A stretch of 64,000 bases of DNA from Byssochlamys sp. IMV 00236 (lineage: Eukaryota; Ascomycota; Eurotiomycetes; Eurotiales; Thermoascaceae): assembly GCA_001931875.2 (NCBI GenBank), contig MSJH02000812.1, positions 186,001 through 250,000 on the forward strand, written 5' to 3'. Numbering within the stretch: position 1 is the stretch's first letter; every line of letters begins with the position of its first letter. Made by a program: the position numbers and the translations under genes. Positions 57,844 through 64,000 of the stretch are shown here, piece after piece. The notes beneath the pieces were generated by a model. That model was not told the origin of the DNA. It saw only the letters and a program-made list of their open reading frames with translations, and did no database searches.

Positions 57844-59449
57844 AATTATTCTCTCCTGGTCCGGATAAAATAACTATACCCTTCTGATCCATATATTTGA
57901 CCCATTCATTTGGGACCCTTGCATTACCATAGCGATCGAGACTATGTGATGCTTTCACACAGCCAGGGCGAGTGTCCATATTGTCAGCAGTGCACATAAC
58001 TGAGTGCCAATCACTTCCTGACTGATTTCTCTGCGACCGCAGTAGACCATGACTAGCCCGCTGCATTCGATATATATCTCGATATGAGCAGCCATATTTG
58101 CTATCTTCGATGCTGGTTCACGTGAGGAAATTAGGTCGTTTCTACCAGCCAGCGGACACTCTACTTCATGCTTGATATGTGCGACTTGTTCTTTAAGAAA
58201 GAAACTCTATTGCTGCAAAACATTTTGTCGCACGTCTTTGACCGAGGTCCACATGGAGTTTTACTTACGATGTTACGGACAATCTGTACTATCACATAGT
58301 GTATCAATACTTGATATTGTTTCTCTTCTAATCATAATCGCATGTTACTTGCATCTCCAAAAATAGCTTGCTCGTTATACCCGTTTCTGTACCCTTACGG
58401 AACCAACCTAGGCCCACGGGATCCCTACCATGGACACCTCTTCGAAGGCATGCTTAACAATGCGGCACCCACATAAGAAAGATTGTCACATCCAAGTTCC
58501 ATATCATGTCACCGGCATTTCCCCCCTTAAAACCCGGCCTTTTCTCCCCAGGCACGCGCCGGAAACGGCATAAGCCCCAGTCCCACCACAATGGCATAGG
58601 GAAATCCATCAAATACCCCATAACCCATTGTATTTAACTTCAACAGGAAATACTAATGCTTGCGGAAACCGATAACATAGTCTACTTCTTTTTTTTCGAT
58701 TTTACCCAACTAACACACGACGACCCATGGAAATGTGCACCCGCGGGGAATCGGGAGATCACCACACCCACCTCGGTCCGGTACGTGGCATTCTTTTTCG
58801 AGATATGTGCAGTTTATTTTTACATTGTTCAATGTCAGTTGGTTGTGTAGGGAATTTTATCTTTCTACATAGATGTCTGGCCGGATCTATGCAGGTCTTG
58901 TGATTCATTGTGGCTTGTGCGTAGATCTTAGCTATCTGGCGCGGTGGGATATGATAATTACGATACATATTATTACTTTACGCCTGGGTTTGGATTCATT
59001 GCATTCATTGTGTGTATGAGATGCTGTTGTGCGACGGTGGCTGGTTTCATGAAATTATACGGGGTACCCCGTCCTCTTGCACATACGAAACCGAGCGATT
59101 ATTTGAAACTGGCGTAAGTTAGAAGCTGTTCTTTTTTTTTTTTGTCTGGCTTTCCCTGCTTATTATCTGCAAGAAATTGGTAAATATGGAGGGAGAGGAG
59201 ATACTTTTTCTCAGAATTGAATATAATAATCGATTATGTTTCTAAGATATTAGAAACTACTATAGAGTATATCTCTGAACCCCACTGTATAATGCACAAA
59301 TGTGTATAATGTTTATACAAGACCCAACCCATGAACCGGATCCGAACCAAAACCGAACAGAACGCTCAAAAACAGCCACCGGATGTAATATATCCGCTTC
59401 GCAAAAACACCGCACCCAAATAGTACAATTATAGCCCGGAAATTTCCCT
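57844..59449. other. Convergent intergenic region
   Basis: About 1.6 kb between the stops of the NDUFAF2-like gene and wetA. AT-rich with T and A tracts (58689, 59131); likely contains a long wetA 3' untranslated region. No gene was seen. Confidence 0.5.
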
Positions 59450-61105
59450 TTAACATAGTACAGCCTCTAGTGCTTCCACATCTCCACCAGCTCTCTTCAC
59501 TGCCATCAGGGCAGCTTCACTCAGCTTGCGCCGCTTGTCGCGGGCCTCCTGCTCTCTCCGAGCCTTCGTCTTAGAGCTGCCACTGGGGGCCACTCCAGTC
59601 AGGATTTTCCTGCTGTCATTTGGTGTAAAGTTGACGAATGAGACGCTAACTGTCTTGTTTGCACCGTTAGGGCTTCCAGCCTTGACTGGCTTCGGCGCGC
59701 TCGCCGATTGGGATGAAAGTTTGCGGCTGTGGTTGCGACGGTGGCCAGCCTTCATGTTGGTTCCGGTACGTGCAGCTGCCCCTGACTTCGGAGACGTAGT
59801 CGGGGAGACAGAGGGCGATCGTGGAGACGACTGAGTAGCGTGGACGCCACGAGGAGTCGTGAAAGGAGAGTTCTTGGCGAACGGTTGCTGGGGCCCCGGC
59901 ACGTGAGCATAGGATCGGTCTTGGCCCGCAGACTGTAAGGTAGAGGAAGAGAAGGATGATTCTGGAGCCGACATATCGAACGACGGATCGAAATTAATCA
60001 TTAGACCGCCCTGCAACAGATCACTGTGATTCGTGTTCTGAGTCGGTCGATGCGGGAGCGGTGATACCAGGTACGGGTTCTGAGCCTGTCCTTGAGTGGC
60101 TGGCGCGACTCGCGAGGCCATCGGCGACCACCAGGCCTGCGGATCATGACTCTGAAGATCAGGGGTGAAGGGCATGGAGGGAGTGTTAAGGGCATCTGCG
60201 TGCCATGAAGGCATCGGCTGGGGCTCCGAAGAATGCGGGGAGTGGAAGATCTCATCGGCGGAGGGGGTACTAGAGGCAGACATGGCAATAGAGCCGTGAT
60301 GGCTTAGATATCTCTGGCGCTGAGGGATAGACATCGCCGATGCCTGATGAAACATGTTTGAATCGTAGTTGGTTGGCATTTCTGCCGAATCTCTCATCAA
60401 GCCACCGGAGGGAGCGCTGCTCGACATGTGCATCTGCGCGTGGTTGTCAGGCTGCATAGTCTCGTGCTGGACAAGAATGTCGGATGGTGGTGGCGAGAGA
60501 GGAAGACGCTCATCTGAGTTGCGGAAGTGGTAGTTCTGCAGCCTCTGAGCCCAGGCCTCTGGGTACGCCATCTTCGTCTTCTGCATATGCGAAGAGCGCA
60601 TCAAGCTTGGAGAGAAACTGTGCTTGCGCAGTAAGGCACGACGATCATTCGTCTCGCGGCGGCGGATGGTCTTTGGAGTTATTATAGCGCTCTTAGAAGG
60701 TTTTCGGCTCGGCGTAGCCGGAGGGGTAGATGGAGATGTGGAGATTAGCCCGGGAGCTTCTGCAGGGCGGGACGAGGATTCGAGGTTCAGGCTAAGATCT
60801 GAGATCGCGGATGGATGTATGGTATCATGGAAGCTGAAGGTTCGTTGGTCGACAGAGGAAAGTCCGTCGTCCTGCATACACCAGAGCCCTTTGCTCCAGG
60901 GCTGGGGTGAGAGAGGGGGTTGCCTTGAAGAAGAGCCAATAGGTGATAGATCGCCACAGTCACTTGAAAAGGAGGCCGAGGGGAAGAGTTGCTCGATATC
61001 ACTTGAGGTGAATGGTACTTCTTTGTTGCCGTCACCAGTCGAGTCCATGTTGACGTATTCATTGAATATATCATTGAAAGATTGGTCGAAGGATGGGGCG
61101 AACAT
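59450..61105 (-). CDS. wetA: WetA, conidial maturation regulator
   Basis: WetA is the late factor of the BrlA-AbaA-WetA conidiation cascade of Eurotiales, needed for spore-wall completion and dormancy. A single uninterrupted frame of 551 aa starts MFAPSFDQSFNDIFNEYVNMD, the typical N-terminus. The middle is Ser/Pro/Thr/His-rich and disordered. The conserved C-terminus (about 485-551) reads VSVSFVNFTPNDSRKIL, then a basic KTKARREQEARDKRRKLSE stretch (nuclear signal and probable DNA-binding region) and ends GGDVEALEAVLC. The absence of an intron and the length agree with wetA of Aspergillus and Penicillium. Upstream DNA contains a cluster of CATTCY elements, the sequence bound by AbaA, which activates wetA. 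Confidence 0.95.
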   Translation of the reverse strand: MFAPSFDQSFNDIFNEYVNMDSTGDGNKEVPFTSSDIEQLFPSASFSSDCGDLSPIGSSSRQPPLSPQPWSKGLWCMQDDGLSSVDQRTFSFHDTIHPSAISDLSLNLESSSRPAEAPGLISTSPSTPPATPSRKPSKSAIITPKTIRRRETNDRRALLRKHSFSPSLMRSSHMQKTKMAYPEAWAQRLQNYHFRNSDERLPLSPPPSDILVQHETMQPDNHAQMHMSSSAPSGGLMRDSAEMPTNYDSNMFHQASAMSIPQRQRYLSHHGSIAMSASSTPSADEIFHSPHSSEPQPMPSWHADALNTPSMPFTPDLQSHDPQAWWSPMASRVAPATQGQAQNPYLVSPLPHRPTQNTNHSDLLQGGLMINFDPSFDMSAPESSFSSSTLQSAGQDRSYAHVPGPQQPFAKNSPFTTPRGVHATQSSPRSPSVSPTTSPKSGAAARTGTNMKAGHRRNHSRKLSSQSASAPKPVKAGSPNGANKTVSVSFVNFTPNDSRKILTGVAPSGSSKTKARREQEARDKRRKLSEAALMAVKRAGGDVEALEAVLC

Positions 61106-64000
61106 CTTGATGGCTTTGTTTTCCGTTTGCGGCGATGGGAGGAAGGGTGCCGTTGACGAGTTGGCCAGAGTTGACGGTGATTGGTGATAAGGAGTCAGAC
61201 AGGATCCTCACAAGAAGCCGGACAGTACTCGATCCACAATTGGAGTGCAGGTACTCCCGACAATCCGTCAACAGCAGGCAAACAAGCCGAATCGATTGTT
61301 GTCAATGTTTGACAGACTGTCAATCGAAGAAAACAATTGCAATGATGCAAAGAAGGCAAAGCAAACAAACAGAGAGATCGTGCTATTTGAATAGCACGGA
61401 GGAAGGGCATCCAGCCCCCGGGATTCACTCAACATTCCATCTGGTCTAAAGATGGGACGCTGGAATGTGCAGTTATCGGGGAGGCTAGCATTGACAGCCC
61501 GCGAAACGTCAGTCAAGCCAATCGTGGGAAGCTCCCGGCCAGCACGGCCAAGCAGGTGCTTGGGAAGCAGGAGGTTGGACATTCCTGGCATCCATTTCTT
61601 CCTACAGGAGCCACTCTTAGGAATGCAGGTACTAGTTTAGCCGAGTCAGTCAGACCTGTCGAAAACTTGGCGCCACTATGGTACAGCACGGCAGAGAGTA
61701 AAAATCATAATGCTCACCGATTCCTTACTAACAGTTAAGATTTGGAATTCAAGAGATGTATTGTCTGGATAGTCGGGTATAAGGCGAGTCACGAAGTGAT
61801 TTATTCTCCTGGACATCCATCGATTGGTCCCCATCCTGACTTCAGGCTCCACCAGCTGGGAGTGTAAGCGTCACGACTTGGGTTTTGTCAATCCAGCTGA
61901 TTGACAGGCAAGACAAGGTTAACTTAGTGCCCATAGTGGACTCGAATGATGAACTGCAGTTCGCGAGTCATGTCGATCAAGAGATCTCCTGCCAGGATCT
62001 TGATTTGTCCTCGTGCACGGACGGACAAGTTGGCAAGGGCTCTGGAATGCTGAGGCAGGACGGAATTCCGGCCCTGACCAGCAATGCTTAGATAATTTGG
62101 AATGCGAGAGTCACCCGTCCCGTAAGAATAGAAACACTCATTGCTTTGTTGGTAATGTCTTTTTCTTGTTTGTGATGCGACAGGAAAGATCTGCGTCGTA
62201 TGTTAGTTCTATTTCTCGCACTCAATGCCTACCAAGTAATCTTTCTTGGTTGAATACACCTCTTTGGTGCTACCATATTGGCGTCTCTAGAAACTTTCGA
62301 GCTTGAATCCGCTATTGAATGCTGCGAGACGTCGCAATCTGTCAACGACTCTAGTTTCGCAGCCGCCTCCAGAAAAAACTGCAGTGACAATAACTTGGAC
62401 ATACCCTTCATGTTCGGCATAATCTCGTGCCGTTGGTAGGAGCCACTAAGCAAAGGGGAGTCAGCAACTCCGAGTTCTTTGTTGTCGTGGCTGTGATTCC
62501 AAGAGACGGGAATGGTTGCTGTATTGCAATTTCGTAAGAGCACCGGAGACGCTTTCTGGCCAGTGACCAAGTTAGGTATTCACAGGTAATGGAAGCTGGT
62601 TGTCTGTTGACACGGAATAGACATTCTGTTCATGGTCTTGAAAGGGCCTCGGTCTTCGCAGCCCAAAGGTCTCATCTTTCGCAACAGAGACATTAAGCCA
62701 TTGAGAAGTATAGACGAGTTGTCCGATCACGAGACCATGAGTAAGAGCCAGATCGATGGAGAAACAAACAGACGACGGATGCAGAAAAGCACAAACCAAT
62801 AGCTGACATTTCAATATTGTTTTTGACTACTGGGTTAGTCTAACAAGGTCAAGGCAGTAAATAACTCAGTAGCTTCGAAGCAGAAGCCAACTCAACAGAG
62901 TCGTTTCACCGGTGTGTTATCATCGCCAAGGCTTCTAAGAGCAAGGTTTCTCTGTTGATATATCATTATCCACGGGGGGTATATCTGTCCCAGACCACCA
63001 AGGGACTCAGGAGGAGCCTGTTCGTTGGCACTGGCCTCGTTACTGTAGGTAAAACACAACAGATCATGACGTAGGTTTAGGTGACAAAGACCTTAGATGA
63101 TGAAGTATGATAAGTTCATGGCGCAGAGGACTTGATCATGAAGAAAGAAGAAGGCGGCACTTGACAATAATCATAATGTCCATCACGCTGTACAGTCGCG
63201 TTTGTGTTGTGGTTCTATTTCTGTGCCTTTTCTTGGCGTCGAATAGCTGAGTCAGCAAGCCCTAGAGATGCCTGAGTCAGCATGACGTTTCCGAAACCGG
63301 AATAACGTTCCTGCCGGGCCGAACGTCCCGGAAGCGCCAAGAAGACGAAAGGAGTCAGCAAAGGCAAGAATGATGTCTGATGTTCATCCCCAGAAGTCAT
63401 CTTCTGTCCCTACTCTAGAGCACACTTTGTTTACCACTGCCTCGTACAGTCTGGGGGCTATTGACTGCGAGAAATTCCTTTGTTGCAACGGATTCACCGG
63501 ACGCTTGAATACGCGCCTTTCATCGGACCCCACCTTTCTAGGCTACTCGGCTCCGTGCGGGGAACTGAGACTGCCACAGTGATTTAACTCATCTTCGCTG
63601 TCATCTATTCCATATAAACCTCCTGGGAAGAGCCTTGGGGAGTTTATTTACGGAACTATTTATCTTCTCAGCTGGTATCCCGTTACCTGCAGTACGAGAC
63701 GCGTGCCATCCCATCCCGGATATCCAGAGACGCGTACCGGTCGACCGGTCAGCGAGCTTCAAAAACCGCTAACTATATGTATCATTGTATGGAGAACATC
63801 AAGAGAAACGTTCAGTTCAAAGAAGAAGTTGCAGAAAATAACCGAGTCGGTCCTAGTCGTGTTGGAGCAGGTCAACATCAACGGTGTCAGTATCATCGGT
63901 GCTCTTGTCGAGGCTATATTCGGCGTTACACCTTATGGTGAACTGAATCCCAACCCGTGTTACTATTGACTTTCCAACAATGTACATGGTGAAGATTTTG
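61106..64000. promoter_or_regulatory. Long upstream region of wetA
   Basis: About 2.9 kb runs to the window edge with no convincing gene. CATTCY or its complement occurs at 61433, 61462, 61580, 61620, 62044, 62099, 62509, 62622 and 63367. One BrlA-type match (AAAGGGG) is at 62452-62458. An 88-codon frame at 63703-63969 has no recognisable motif. Confidence 0.55.

Noticed and set aside
63703..63969. 88-codon open frame near the right edge
   Set aside because: No motif, no splice sites and no upstream exon. It could be the edge of something outside the window, but cannot be supported.

Overview
The window is nuclear DNA of a filamentous ascomycete, very probably of the order Eurotiales (Aspergillus or Penicillium). 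The genes have short introns (about 45-110 bases; one of 375) with GTANGT-type donors, CTRAC-like branch sites and CAG/TAG acceptors. A clear wetA gene, a conidiation regulator, lies at the right end. No bacterial operons, rRNA, tRNA, CRISPR arrays or intact transposons were found. I derived exon coordinates by joining consensus splice sites that keep frame and restore family motifs.

Layout, left to right. 0.3-6 kb: inositol-pentakisphosphate 2-kinase (-), a small UPF0045/Ecm15-type thiamine-binding-fold protein (+), and a secreted PLC-like phosphodiesterase (-). 7-11 kb: two genes for mitochondrial proteins, a PPR-like protein (-) and a cytochrome oxidase subunit VII-like protein (+), share a 0.4 kb divergent promoter. 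11-19 kb: a compact group of SAM methyltransferase (-), Zn2Cys6 transcription factor (+), kynureninase (-) and indoleamine 2,3-dioxygenase (+). Its two tryptophan-catabolism enzymes share a divergent promoter. About 2.7 kb further on is a PRISE-type reductase (-). 23.7-28.4 kb: U1 snRNP protein C (+) and a flavin-carrier/TRP-like membrane protein (-). 28.4-36.7 kb: about 8 kb with no convincing gene. 36.7-46 kb: a 1649-residue, mostly disordered coiled-coil protein (+), a zinc-ribbon metallo-beta-lactamase-fold protein (+) and a HAD-family phosphatase (+). 46-58 kb: an Air1/2-like zinc-knuckle RNA-surveillance protein (-), an ORMDL sphingolipid regulator (+), an unrecognised 552-residue protein (+), a calponin/transgelin-like actin-binding protein with a long coiled coil (-), and an NDUFAF2-like complex I assembly factor (+). 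59-64 kb: wetA (-) and its long upstream region, rich in CATTCY motifs of the kind AbaA binds.

Most of the window is core housekeeping gene space. The accessory-looking part is 11-22.7 kb. There, IDO and kynureninase would together take tryptophan towards kynurenine and anthranilate (or 3-hydroxyanthranilate), next to a pathway-type regulator, a methyltransferase and a reductase. Hexamer arrays and inverted repeats built on CGG/CCG, the half-site of Zn2Cys6 regulators, lie in the promoters and flanks of this group. That is the best candidate here for an undescribed regulated module.
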